From: Planctomycetota bacterium
Lineage (GTDB): Bacteria; Planctomycetota; JAPUJT01
Reading direction: 5' to 3'
NCBI GenBank assembly: GCA_027296055.1
Contig: JAPUJT010000017.1
Location: 1 to 64,000, forward strand
DNA length: 64,000 nucleotides
Part shown: positions 42,567-51,861 of the stretch, one piece after another
Numbering within the stretch: position 1 is the stretch's first letter
Layout: every line of letters begins with the position of its first letter
Position numbers and translations under genes: made by a program
Notes under the pieces: model-generated
Databases searched by the model: none
Seen by the model: the letters and a program-made list of their open reading frames with translations, nothing else
Told to the model about the DNA's origin: nothing

Positions 42567-42865
42567 AGCAGATCCTCAGAGTCAAGCTCCGCGATGAGTT
42601 TCAAAACCCTTCGCGAGGCCTCGCCCTTCATGGGAGACATATTCTCCAGGTCCCACTTGACCACTAGCTTTCTGTCGCGGTAGACATGCACGTGACGAGG
42701 TGCATGATCGCCAATCCAGGTGAAGAAGATGTAGCCGCCTCGCCGAATCTTGGGCACAGAGAAACGATACCACACGTGGTAACGGTTGTCAAGATCAGTT
42801 TCTGGTGTGGTATAACTCCTCGGCAGGAGGAAGAGCTCTCGTCGGAGTTCCTTGATGTCTGCCAT
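42563..42865 (-). CDS. DUF4160-family protein, toxin-like
   Basis: 100 residues. The domain core reads GGYIFFTWIGDHAPRHVHVY, then VVKWDLENMSP and ASRRVLKLIAEL, matching DUF4160, which has the D-x-x-P-x-H-x-H pattern and usually pairs with a DUF2442 or HTH partner in putative toxin-antitoxin modules. Here D-H-A-P-R-H-V-H is complete. Activity unknown. Confidence 0.7.
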   Translation of the reverse strand: MADIKELRRELFLLPRSYTTPETDLDNRYHVWYRFSVPKIRRGGYIFFTWIGDHAPRHVHVYRDRKLVVKWDLENMSPMKGEASRRVLKLIAELDSEDLL

Positions 42866-42939
42866 CGGGTGTAATCGATTCGCGGGATCGCTCTTATCCT
42901 GTGAGAGAGATTGCGTTTCTGACGGCGAAGGATAGCCGA

Positions 42940-43395
42940 GTGCTGAAGATCTTCATCGACGCCGATGCCTGCCCGGTCAAGCGGGAGGTCTACCGCGTGG
43001 CCGAGCGCCATGGGCTCGAAGTCACCTTGGTGTCGAACATGTCGATGTGGACTCCGCAGGAGGAGTGGATCCACCTGGAGGTTGTGGACGGGCAGTTCGA
43101 TGCGGCGGATGACTGGATCGTCGAGCACGTGGCCGGGAACGACATCGTGATTTCCGCAGACATCCCCCTCGCATCCCGGTGCTTGAAGAAGGGCGCTCTG
43201 GTGCTAGGTCCGACGGGTCGAGCCTTCACCGAGGATAGCATCGGCGATGCCCTGGCGACCCGGGAGATCATGTCCCACCTCCGAGATATGGGGACCGTGA
43301 CCGGGGGGCCCGCTCCCTTCGGAAAGATGGATCGCTCGCGGTTCCTGCAGAGTCTCGAGGAGATGATTCAGTCTGTCCGGAGGGGAGCCTCGTAA
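42940..43395 (+). CDS. yaiI: YaiI/YqxD family (UPF0178) protein
   Basis: 151 residues from the GTG at 42940, preceded by GAAGGATAG. Family motifs are IFIDADACPVKREVYRVA, VVDGQFDAADDWI, DIVISADIPLASRCL and GPTGRAFTEDSIGDALATR. The fold is PIN-like, and a nuclease activity has been suggested from structure only. Its last 28 bases overlap the convergent methyltransferase gene. Confidence 0.9.
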   Translation: MLKIFIDADACPVKREVYRVAERHGLEVTLVSNMSMWTPQEEWIHLEVVDGQFDAADDWIVEHVAGNDIVISADIPLASRCLKKGALVLGPTGRAFTEDSIGDALATREIMSHLRDMGTVTGGPAPFGKMDRSRFLQSLEEMIQSVRRGAS

Positions 43396-44099
43396 TTCGG
43401 CGTGCACGTGGCCACGAAAATAGCGTCCTCTTGCTCCTGATCAATGAGTTCATTCCACCAGGCCACGGTCTCGCACCGGGCGTCGGGAAAGACTTGCCGG
43501 AGATTCTCGAGGAACACTTCATCCTCCCGGCTCGACCAGACGGCCAGGACCCCTCCGGGGGCTAGCCAGTCACGGGTCTTCCGGAGTCCCTCCGCGGAGT
43601 AGAAGGTCTTGCTCCCCTGGTCCAGTCGCTCCCCGGGATTGTGATCTACATCTATAAGGATGAGATCCCAGAGGTCGCCGGGAGGGGAAGCGAGATTGCC
43701 GTAGATATCCCCCTTCACGAGGCGCATCCGGGAGTCGCCGCGAAGCTGTCCGGCCAGGGGGATGAGCCCCCGCTCCAACCAGCCGATCACCTCGGGTAGA
43801 AGCTCCACCACCTCCAGGTCGGCCACTTTTCCCGACTCGAGGGCCGCCGCGGCGGTGTACCCGAGTCCCAGCCCCCCCACCAGGCACCGGAGTTCGGATC
43901 CCCCGTGAAGTTTCACGGCCAGGCTCGCGAGGGCGCCTTCCGAGATCGTGTTGTAGCTGCTCATGAGGAACTCGTTGTCCAGGGTGACCTCGGTGACCAT
44001 GGTCCCTGGCCGGGAGAGGAGCTCCCGACGCCGAAGGCAGAGGAGTCCGATCGGCGTCTCGCAATGATCGAGGATCTCGAGCGCCCCGGGTCGACTCAC
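43368..44099 (-). CDS. Spermidine-synthase-like methyltransferase-fold protein
   Basis: 243 residues from a GTG. It has the polyamine-aminopropyltransferase fold pattern: LVGGLGLGYTAAAALES as motif I, VVELLPEVIGWLERG, then LILIDVDHNPGE with the acidic active-site region, and FYSAEGLRKTRDWLAPGGVL. The N-terminal beta domain is short. Annotated relatives are called spermidine synthase-like, but substrate residues are not all conserved, so the product is uncertain. Confidence 0.75.
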   Translation of the reverse strand: MSRPGALEILDHCETPIGLLCLRRRELLSRPGTMVTEVTLDNEFLMSSYNTISEGALASLAVKLHGGSELRCLVGGLGLGYTAAAALESGKVADLEVVELLPEVIGWLERGLIPLAGQLRGDSRMRLVKGDIYGNLASPPGDLWDLILIDVDHNPGERLDQGSKTFYSAEGLRKTRDWLAPGGVLAVWSSREDEVFLENLRQVFPDARCETVAWWNELIDQEQEDAIFVATCTPNYEAPLRTD

Positions 44100-44137
44100 C
44101 GCGATCCTTTCTCGTGTGGCCGGTAGATGAAGCCAGG

Positions 44138-45628
44138 TCAGCTCGTCGGCAGGTTCCCGGTCAGCTTGTCGAACTCCGTCCGCATCGCGGGGACCCTGCG
44201 CTCGGCGATCTCATCGAGGCGATCGATGTGGACCTGGCGTGTCTTCGGGACTCGCTCGAGGCCCAGGGTCTCGATGGTGGCCCGCGTCCGGTCTCGCACT
44301 CCGGCCCAGAGGGCCCTCAGGTCGGCCTCGTCTCCCACCGCGAGCTCCCGTTTGTGCACGCGCTCGAAGATCCCCGTCAGGCCCTCCGTCACCTCCTCCC
44401 GGGTTCGGGCGATCGCCCGGTCGCCGAGGAGCTTGAGCGCCACGACCAGGATCCCCCCCACGGCGATCTGGCCGACAATCCACTGCCAGTAGTCCCTGCC
44501 GAGGAACACTCCGGCCAGCGTCGCCGATCCGAGGAAGGCGAGGGGGATGAGGACGAGGGCCGACCGCCAGGCGATCGTCGTCCGCTTGAAGGTGGTCCGG
44601 GCCGCGTTGAGGACCATGGCATGGGTCCGGAGGCGGCGGGCCTGGTCATGGAGGCGGGTCAGGATGTTGTCCACCCGGCGGTGGGGGGCGCGCCGGATCT
44701 CCTGGATGACCTCCTCCCGGGCCTGGTCGAAGCCGTCGAGGGGGAGAGCGTCCACGCGCCGGGTCCACGGCCCCGGCACATACATGGTGTGAATCCGGGG
44801 CACGTCCTTCCGGGGGATCGCCTTGGCGAGGTTCCAGCAGAGGGCCCCGTAGGCCTTGCTGAAGTCGTGAATCGACTCGAGGCAGTCTACCTTGTTCAGG
44901 GTGTAGATTACTTTGTGGTCGAGGCCCGCGAGGACCGCGGTGAGGACCGTGAGCGTCTCCCCGGTCGTTCCGGGCTTCTCCGGGTCGAAGAGGAGGAGTA
45001 CCACGTCCGCCTGCTCGGCGAACCAGCGGACGACCTCGACAAAGTCGTACCCACGGCCGATGTCCGCTTGCGCCGAGTCGATCATCCCCGGCGAGTCCAC
45101 CAGGGTGAGGCGCTTCAAGATCGGCGCGGTCCGGACCTTGAGCTTCAGATGGCCCACGAGCGTGGGCCCGAACTGCTCCAGGTCCGCAAACCCCATTTCG
45201 GGATTTCCGATCAGGGCAGCGCCATCCTTCTCGTCGTCCCCGGGCCCGGAGGTGATGATGGTGAAGCCGTCGTCGGTGGGAGCCACTCCTGTCGCCTGGA
45301 CGTCCTGCTCGAGGAGGAAGTTGATCAGCGTTGATTTTCCGGAGGAGTGGTTGCCTATCACCAGGACCAGGGGACGACCCCGCCGGGCCCCGGGATCCGG
45401 CAGCCGGTCGAACATGAGTCGCTGGGCCAGAGGGTCGACCGCCTCCTCGTAGATGGCCTTGACCCGCCGGGCCCCGTCCTGCAGGGCCTCCTCGATCCGG
45501 CGGTCATCGGTTTCGAGGGGAGGCGCCGTCCCGAGACGATCCTTCCCGGTCGGGGTCTCGTGAATTTTCCCATGGTGGGCCGCGTCCGGCGAACCGGCGC
45601 CCGCGGCGGTCTTGCCTTCGCCTGCCAT
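44138..45628 (-). CDS. Dynamin-like GTPase with membrane segments
   Basis: 496 residues. G1 is LVLVIGNHSSGKSTLINFLL, switch I region ATGVAPTDDGFTI, G3 LVDSPGMID, G4 TLNKVDC, as in the EHD/dynamin-like group. Two hydrophobic segments near residues 365-405 (ALVLIPLAFLGSATLAGVFLG, IVGQIAVGGILVVAL) anchor it, and helices on either side complete a bacterial-dynamin layout. Likely to remodel or tether membranes; the partner gene usual for tandem bacterial dynamins is not seen. Confidence 0.8.
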   Translation of the reverse strand: MAGEGKTAAGAGSPDAAHHGKIHETPTGKDRLGTAPPLETDDRRIEEALQDGARRVKAIYEEAVDPLAQRLMFDRLPDPGARRGRPLVLVIGNHSSGKSTLINFLLEQDVQATGVAPTDDGFTIITSGPGDDEKDGAALIGNPEMGFADLEQFGPTLVGHLKLKVRTAPILKRLTLVDSPGMIDSAQADIGRGYDFVEVVRWFAEQADVVLLLFDPEKPGTTGETLTVLTAVLAGLDHKVIYTLNKVDCLESIHDFSKAYGALCWNLAKAIPRKDVPRIHTMYVPGPWTRRVDALPLDGFDQAREEVIQEIRRAPHRRVDNILTRLHDQARRLRTHAMVLNAARTTFKRTTIAWRSALVLIPLAFLGSATLAGVFLGRDYWQWIVGQIAVGGILVVALKLLGDRAIARTREEVTEGLTGIFERVHKRELAVGDEADLRALWAGVRDRTRATIETLGLERVPKTRQVHIDRLDEIAERRVPAMRTEFDKLTGNLPTS

Positions 45629-45676
45629 GAACACATCTTCTCAGCGTTCGCTTCGCAGGTCAAGCCACCGTGGTTT

Positions 45677-47281
45677 TCAGCGGCCGGATCTCTCCAGTGC
45701 TATCTGCTTGAGCGCCTTCAGGTCGAGTTTTCCCGAGCCGAGGACGGGCAATTCGTCCACTTCGTAGAAACCATCGGCCGCGGGAATGAAGAGATTGGGC
45801 AATCCGGCTTCGCTCAGGCCCTTGCGCAGTTCATCGGGCGTCTGATCCAGCTTGCTGTGGATGACGATCAGCCGCTCGCCCCTCTTGACATCGGGGATCG
45901 CCGTGACGACCGCCTTTGGACCCTCTTCCTCGGAAGCGCCGATCAGTTTGTTCAGCTCTTCCTCGATCTTGATGTGGGGGACCATCTCCCCACCGATCTT
46001 CGAAAAGCGGCTCTCGCGTCCGGTGATGTAAATGAATCCGTCTTCGTCGAGCATTGCCACGTCACCGGTGACATACCAGCCGTCCCGGATCACCTCCGAC
46101 GTCAGATCGTCGCGCCCCAGATAGCCCTTCATCACGTTCGGCCCGGTGATCATCAGCATTCCGGACCGACCAGCGCCGAGCTCCTCTCCGGATTCCAGGT
46201 CGACGATCTTCGCCCTCACGTCGTGAACGGGTCGCCCCACCGATCCCTCCTTCGCATTCACCTGATCCGAATCCGGGGAGCGGCTGCGTGGAATGTTGAC
46301 CGAAACCAGCGGCGACAATTCGGTCGCACCGTAGCCTTCGACCGGTCGCACTCCGAACTTCTCTTGAAAGGCGTCCGACAGTTCTTTGGGCAGCTTCTCG
46401 GCTCCCGCCACGACCACGTCGAGGGTGGCAAATTGCGACTTCTCGCATCGCCGCAGGTAGTTTCGCAAGAACGTCGGTGTGGACAGCAGGATCGTGCCGC
46501 CGTGTCTTTCACACAATTTGCCGATCTGTCGGGCATCGGTCGGATTGAAGTGGTAGGCGCCTTGTACGTCGGTCGCCATGACGGTCCAGAGCGTGACCGA
46601 GTAGCCGAGCGAATGAAAGAACGGCAGGATCCCCATCATGACGTCCTGCGACGTCAGCTTGACGACCTGGTCGATGGCATCGACTTGCGAAGCGATATTC
46701 GCGTGAGTCAGCATGACGCCCTTGGGAGTCCCGGTCGAACCCGAGGTGAAGATCACGGTCAAGACGTCGGTGCTCGGAGTCCGTGCCTGCCCCAAGGAGC
46801 GCGCCAGAATGCCCGCCGGCATGGCATAAGCACCGAGTGCCGATACCAGTTTGTCGGACAACCTGAGGTTCGGGCGCAGGTCCTCGAGGTGAACGATCTC
46901 GGTGTTCAGGTCAAAACTCATCTTTTCCATGAACTTCTGGCTGGTAAGCACGTGCCGGATGCCGGCCTGCTCTATGCATGTGTTGAGGACGTCCGATGAC
47001 ATGGTGTAATTCAGATTCACGGCAACCCGGCCATCGAGTGCCAGGGCCATGTTGCCTACCACGCCGCCCACCGACGGAGGCAGCAGGAGGCCAACATGAG
47101 ATTCCCCGGAGCCCAGCACATGTCGCCGCAACAGCCGACGCAGAATCAAGGTTCGCATCAACAGCGCCCGGCCGGTCAATTCCGCCCCGGTCGCGTCCGC
47201 CACCTTGGTGCCGCGGCGCTGCTTACAGTTGCGAATGAAATCCATTACCAGTTGAGCAGATTGTTGGGGACGTTGTTGCAT
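45677..47281 (-). CDS. Acyl-CoA/acyl-ACP synthetase (AMP-binding)
   Basis: 534 residues from the ATG at 47281 (GGGAGCGAGGGCC upstream). ANL-superfamily motifs: VIFTSGSTGTPKGVMLTHAN (P loop), VEGYGATELSPLVSVN (A5), DGWYVTGDVAMLDEDGFIYI (A7) and LPVLGSGKLDLKAL (A10 lysine). It resembles the synthetase half of Aas, which activates fatty acids for phospholipid repair. A lipid acyltransferase lies 9 kb away but not in this transcription unit. Confidence 0.85.
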   Translation of the reverse strand: MQQRPQQSAQLVMDFIRNCKQRRGTKVADATGAELTGRALLMRTLILRRLLRRHVLGSGESHVGLLLPPSVGGVVGNMALALDGRVAVNLNYTMSSDVLNTCIEQAGIRHVLTSQKFMEKMSFDLNTEIVHLEDLRPNLRLSDKLVSALGAYAMPAGILARSLGQARTPSTDVLTVIFTSGSTGTPKGVMLTHANIASQVDAIDQVVKLTSQDVMMGILPFFHSLGYSVTLWTVMATDVQGAYHFNPTDARQIGKLCERHGGTILLSTPTFLRNYLRRCEKSQFATLDVVVAGAEKLPKELSDAFQEKFGVRPVEGYGATELSPLVSVNIPRSRSPDSDQVNAKEGSVGRPVHDVRAKIVDLESGEELGAGRSGMLMITGPNVMKGYLGRDDLTSEVIRDGWYVTGDVAMLDEDGFIYITGRESRFSKIGGEMVPHIKIEEELNKLIGASEEEGPKAVVTAIPDVKRGERLIVIHSKLDQTPDELRKGLSEAGLPNLFIPAADGFYEVDELPVLGSGKLDLKALKQIALERSGR

Positions 47282-47412
47282 GGCCCTCGCTCCCGGTGCC
47301 TCGACCGACCCACGTACGTAAAGCACATCCTCCTTGTGAGTCAAGGGGGCCGATGAGGGAATCGAATCAGGGTAGGGCAAGTCGCAGGACGGATCGTATA
47401 CCGCGGGACGAG

Positions 47413-49971
47413 TTACAGCGGGCCAAGATGCCGGAAGGCGATGAGGGCCATGGCCGTGCCGTAGTGAGGGCCATTGATTGGATTGTCGATGTAGCTCCCA
47501 TCATCCGATCGGGCGCCGAGAATCTGTTCCAGCAGGGCCCGCTTGAAACGTCCTCTTTCTCCTTTCGGCAACACCTTGCTAGCGGCCGCCGCATAGGCGT
47601 AGTCGAGCATCAGGTAGTGAGACCCCTGACCATCGGGACCTGTGTGCATCAGAGTCTTCCGATGCAGCGCGGCATAGCTCTTTCTGTGGTCCAGGAAGAT
47701 GTTGAGCGTTTTTCGGATCAGATTGAGATCGCCACCCCCCGCCCGAAAGAGGGCCAAGGAACAGAGGGGACCCCGGCCGGCCGCCCCGGGTCGGGCTGTC
47801 CCGCGGGGGCGGTCCTCCTGACCGAAAAAGAGCATGTACTCGAAGGTTCCGTTCGAGTTGTACATGCGCTCCAGGCACTTCCTAGCCCTTTCGATCATCT
47901 CTTCCGGCACGGGAATCCCTGCGTCCCTGGTCTCGAGCAGGGCGATCAGTTCAAGCGCGGTGACGAAACTGATCGACTGATTGGCGGGATTGTCCGCGTT
48001 ATCGAGATCCGTGGTCAAGTAGTAGCTCCAACCTCCGCCCTCGTTCTGTTTCACCTGAAGCTCCGAAATGTGCCACTCCATCACAGGCCGGAGCTTCTCA
48101 CGTTCGATGAGCCCCTCGCGGATGCAGTCTGCGAAGAACCAGAGGGCGTAGGCATTGCTGTAGATCGAGTAATCCATGAAATGTGCCTTCTTCTCTGCGC
48201 TCTTCTCCTTCTGGCACGCATCCAGCACGAAATCGACGGCCCGCTTCACTGCTTCCTTCGCTCCAGGCACATGACGATATTGCAGAAGGGCTTGACCGCA
48301 GATCGCCGTGATCGCCGTGGTGAAGGCGTGTGGTTCCTTGGCCGAAAACCGACCCACTTCTGCTGGGCTGATCCAGGAACCGTTCGACCGCTGTCGACTC
48401 AAGATGTACTGCAGCGCGTCCCGCTCTGCTTCCTGCGCCTTGGAGCGCTTCAGCTTCTCGGGTTCGGCGGTTCGGCAAACGGCCAGGATTTCTTCGGGGG
48501 GCCAATCGAGCCTTTGACCCTCGCCGATGGAGAACCTGGTAGACTTCAGGGCTGCTGCTGCCCGCCAGGCCCAGGGACTCTCTTCGTGTAATTCGATGAG
48601 ATTCCGCCACACGGATTCCGCCTCTTCCGTTCCCGAACGGCGCAACCGGCAGGCGCCCAGCCAGTACAATGCCTCGGGCGCCTTTGCGCTGTCGGGATAG
48701 TCGTCGGTGAAACGGGTCAGCTTGTCCTGGGCATCCGAAAAACGGCCCATCCTCAGAAGAACGACTGATTCTTCCACGGATAGGTCGGCTCGGGCTTCTC
48801 CCTCTTCCGCTTTCCGACATTCTTCCAGCGCCGCCAGGGCCTCCACTCCCATACGCAGCCGACGCATGAGCGACGCCCGGAGTCGATGCTCCCTTGCCGT
48901 GAGCGGAGACTCCAGAATCTTGCCAGCCTCGTCGTACTCCCCTCTTCGCAAATGCCATTCAGCCAGATCGGCCCCCTTCAGCCTGCGGGGAACGGATTTG
49001 CCGGTGAACTTCGGGAATTTCGCCAAGGTCTCCACAAGAAAGATGTGAAGGGCTGTCGTTTCCATACCAAATGTATCGCCCACCACGTTGCCTTTCGGAG
49101 TGACGAGAAGCAGGGACGTGCCAAGAGTGAACGGCCCCATGCCGTAGGAGTCCTGTGATGTGAAGGGCGCCTCCATACCTTGCTCGAATCGCAGCGCCAC
49201 GTATCGCTCGCGCACCAGGTCAACGATGTAGGGATCCATGAACGCGCCGGAACTGACCTCGTCAGAGATGCTGAAGCCTCTCATGAGCCGGGCGTAGACC
49301 AGGACAAGCTTCTTCTCCTTGCGCGCCCGCCTTGAAGCATCCTCCCAGTGGCTCGACCAATCGATCTCGGTGCCGCATTTCGCAGCGAGTGTGAGGAGTC
49401 TCCGCTCCTCCTTGAGTTCCGGAGAAATGGCCGAGACCTTGAAGGAGTTCCAAACCCCTCGAAAAGTCGGCGCATAGGAATCGAATTTCCCTATGGGCGC
49501 ATGAGATTGCAGGTGGTAGACCATTTCGTTTTCAATGACATAGCAGAGATGAACACGGAAGACCTGGTTGGAGGCCTTCATCTCGAGAATCATGCCGGGG
49601 GCGCTCTTGCCGCGCACCTTGAAACTCCCCTTCCTCATCTCGAGGTACTCCGGTTTGGTACGGATGTCCTTCAGGAGTTTGTCGCGTACACTCCTTGCAT
49701 CGGTTGGTGCGACAAGGAGTTTTGCGCGGATCGTAACTTGTGCCAGGCCGGCCGCCGATTCGGGCTGGATAACCAGCGTGAGCATCCCGTCCGCTGGATT
49801 CAGACTTTCCTGGAAGGTCCAGGATGCATCGGGACGCTTGATGGTGAAACCGTGTGATTCACTGACGTAGGTGAGATCATCCGGCGAGGCCTCCGCACGA
49901 CAGAGGCGAGCCGGAGCCGGCATGGCCAGCAGGAAGATCACGGAAGCGATCGAGAACAGTCGCGGTGCCAC
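47413..49971 (-). CDS. Exported protein with thioredoxin-like, TPR-like and alpha-toroid domains
   Basis: 852 residues from a GTG. Signal peptide (IASVIFLLAMPAPARLCRA). Residues about 30-190 are a beta domain. About 200-330 looks like a thioredoxin fold, with KLVLVYARLMRGF at the site of the first motif but no CxxC, so it is not a redox enzyme. About 350-520 holds helical TPR-like repeats (LEECRKAEEGEARADLSVEE). The last 300 residues match the alpha/alpha toroid of prenyltransferase/squalene-cyclase-like proteins (LQYILSRQRSNGSWISPAEV, VKQNEGGGWSYYLTTDLD, ILGARSDDGSYIDNPINGPH). Known in Planctomycetota-type proteomes; the ligand is unknown. Confidence 0.75.
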   Translation of the reverse strand: MAPRLFSIASVIFLLAMPAPARLCRAEASPDDLTYVSESHGFTIKRPDASWTFQESLNPADGMLTLVIQPESAAGLAQVTIRAKLLVAPTDARSVRDKLLKDIRTKPEYLEMRKGSFKVRGKSAPGMILEMKASNQVFRVHLCYVIENEMVYHLQSHAPIGKFDSYAPTFRGVWNSFKVSAISPELKEERRLLTLAAKCGTEIDWSSHWEDASRRARKEKKLVLVYARLMRGFSISDEVSSGAFMDPYIVDLVRERYVALRFEQGMEAPFTSQDSYGMGPFTLGTSLLLVTPKGNVVGDTFGMETTALHIFLVETLAKFPKFTGKSVPRRLKGADLAEWHLRRGEYDEAGKILESPLTAREHRLRASLMRRLRMGVEALAALEECRKAEEGEARADLSVEESVVLLRMGRFSDAQDKLTRFTDDYPDSAKAPEALYWLGACRLRRSGTEEAESVWRNLIELHEESPWAWRAAAALKSTRFSIGEGQRLDWPPEEILAVCRTAEPEKLKRSKAQEAERDALQYILSRQRSNGSWISPAEVGRFSAKEPHAFTTAITAICGQALLQYRHVPGAKEAVKRAVDFVLDACQKEKSAEKKAHFMDYSIYSNAYALWFFADCIREGLIEREKLRPVMEWHISELQVKQNEGGGWSYYLTTDLDNADNPANQSISFVTALELIALLETRDAGIPVPEEMIERARKCLERMYNSNGTFEYMLFFGQEDRPRGTARPGAAGRGPLCSLALFRAGGGDLNLIRKTLNIFLDHRKSYAALHRKTLMHTGPDGQGSHYLMLDYAYAAAASKVLPKGERGRFKRALLEQILGARSDDGSYIDNPINGPHYGTAMALIAFRHLGPL

Positions 49972-50166
49972 GGGGGATTTCCTTTCACAGGTGAGCGGTT
50001 CGAGACAGCTTCTTCCCTTCTGCGAAAGACAATGTTACCTCGGGAAGAAGCGCTGAGAAACAGATCCCGAAATCCCGGAGTCGTGCTACGTGAGGGCCGT
50101 TCTCGGGATGTGTCTCTCGGAGTCCTGTGATAGGAGCATGCCGGGATCGGCGCTGAAGCGGCGCCG

Positions 50167-51826
50167 CTAGCGGAGAGCGACCGTGTGGACTAGGCACGCC
50201 GAGATAGCGGCCACCCCGGTTAGAAAACCCGTGGGGTCCGATGGGTCGACCACTCGTACCGGGGTGAAGCTCGCCGTCGTCGTCCCGTCGCCAACCTGGC
50301 CGCTGAAGTTGCCACCCCACGCGCGGACGGTGCCGTCGCGAAGCAGCGCCACCGTGTGAAAGTAGCCTGCCGCGACCGTGATCCCTCCGGTGAGGAGGCC
50401 CGTGGGGTCGGAAGGGTCGACCACCCGCACCGGGGTGGGGGTAGCGAACAACGAGGTCGTCCCGTTTCCAAGCTGGCCGTTCTCGTTGTAACCCCAGGCC
50501 CGGAGGAGGCCGTCGTCTCGCACTGCCACTGTGTGGCCATTGCCCGCGGCGACCGCGGTCACCTCGGTGAGGAAACCCGTAGGGTCGAAGGGGTAGATCA
50601 CCTGCACCGGGGTGGAGCTCACCGCCGTCGTCCCGTCGCCAAGCTGGCCGCCCCAGTTGGAACCCCACGCCCGAACGGTGCCGTCACCGAGTAGCGCCAC
50701 CGAGTGGAAGAGGCCCGCCGCGACCGCGGTCACCCCGGTGAGGAGGCCCGTGGGGTCTGAAGGGTCGACCACTTGCACAGGAGTGGGGGTAGCGAAGGGC
50801 GAGGTCGTCCCGTCTCCAAGCTGACCAGCGTTGTTGGAACCCCAGGCCCGGACGGTGCCGTCGCCAAGCAGCGCCACCGTGTAGGACGCGCCTGCTGCGA
50901 CTGCAGTCACCCCGGTGAGGAAACCCGTGGGGTCCGAAGGGTCGATCACTTGCGCGGGAGTCGATCTGCTCGTCGTCGTCCCATCGCCAAGCTGACCCCA
51001 CGAGTTCCAACCCCACCCCCGGAGGGTGCCGTCGCCGAGCAGCGCCATCGTGTGGCCCCCCCCCCGCTGCGACCGCGGTCGCCCCGGTGAGGAGGCCCGT
51101 TGGGTCCGATGGGTCGATCACCTGCACGGGGGTGGAGCTGCACACCCCAACCCCTCCCGTCCCGTCGCCAAGCTGGCCAGAGAAGTTGTCACCCCACGCC
51201 CGGAGGGTGCCATTGCCGAGCACCGCCACTGTGTGGTACCCGCCCGCCGCGATCGCGGTCACCCTGGTGAGGAGACCCGTGGGGTCCGAAGGGTCGACCA
51301 CCTGCGCAGGAGTCGAGCTGCTCGTCGTCGTCCCATCGCCAAGCTGGCCCTTGCCGTTGACACCCCAAGCGCGGACGGTGCCGGCCACTTCCACGGAGTG
51401 GGTGATGGTGTCCATCGCGCCCTTGCCGTCGTCGACGAGGAAGGTGATCTCGATATCGCCCACTCGAGCGGCGGTTCCCGCGAAGAAAAGGTCCTGCGGC
51501 GAGGTGCCCGTCGTCATGGAAGGAATGGTCGTGAACCCCGCCTGCGACGCGGTCAGGGATCCGCCCGTCACCGAAGCGGTGAAGGTAAGCGTATCGGTCG
51601 CGCTGGCATCGGTCGCCATCACGCTGAAGTCGAGGGAATCACCGAGATTGATCGTCGTCGTGTAACCGGGAGAGGTCCCGCCGACCGTCCCGGGGCCCGT
51701 GGGAGCGCCGATGATCGGAGCAACGTTCTTCGCCCTGTTCGAGCCATCGTCCTTGCAGGCGCCGGCTGTCGCGGCGAACGCCAGCGCTAGCAGAACGACC
51801 TGAGCTGTCCTGAACTTGCGATCCAT
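50167..51826 (-). pseudogene. RCC1-propeller lipoprotein, frame broken at G10 tract
   Basis: The start at 51826 gives a lipoprotein signal (VVLLALAFAATAGAC, then KDDGSN), one Ig-like domain (GAPTGPGTVGGTSPGYTTTI) and two RCC1 blades. At 51056-51065 ten G in a row (minus strand) put the ribosome out of frame. In the other frame (ORF 50167-51048) five more blades follow and end in VHTVALR. With nine G the protein would be continuous (about 550 residues) and have exactly seven blades, one full propeller. It is therefore a recent slip, a sequencing error or a switch. Last gene of the three-gene RCC1 operon. Confidence 0.75.
51056..51065 (-). repeat. G10 homopolymer (C10 on the plus strand)
   Basis: Sits inside the third RCC1 blade of the last gene in the operon. 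Neighbouring blades have the codon run GCAGCGGGG without such a long tract. Nine G restore the frame. Confidence 0.85.
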
Positions 51827-51861
51827 TCGATCACCTCGGATTCGACGGCCAAGCGGCGCCG

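Noticed and set aside
44114-46999. Two long plus-strand ORFs (44114-45334 and 45347-46999)
   Set aside because: Antisense shadows of the dynamin-like and AMP-binding genes, which have clear motifs.
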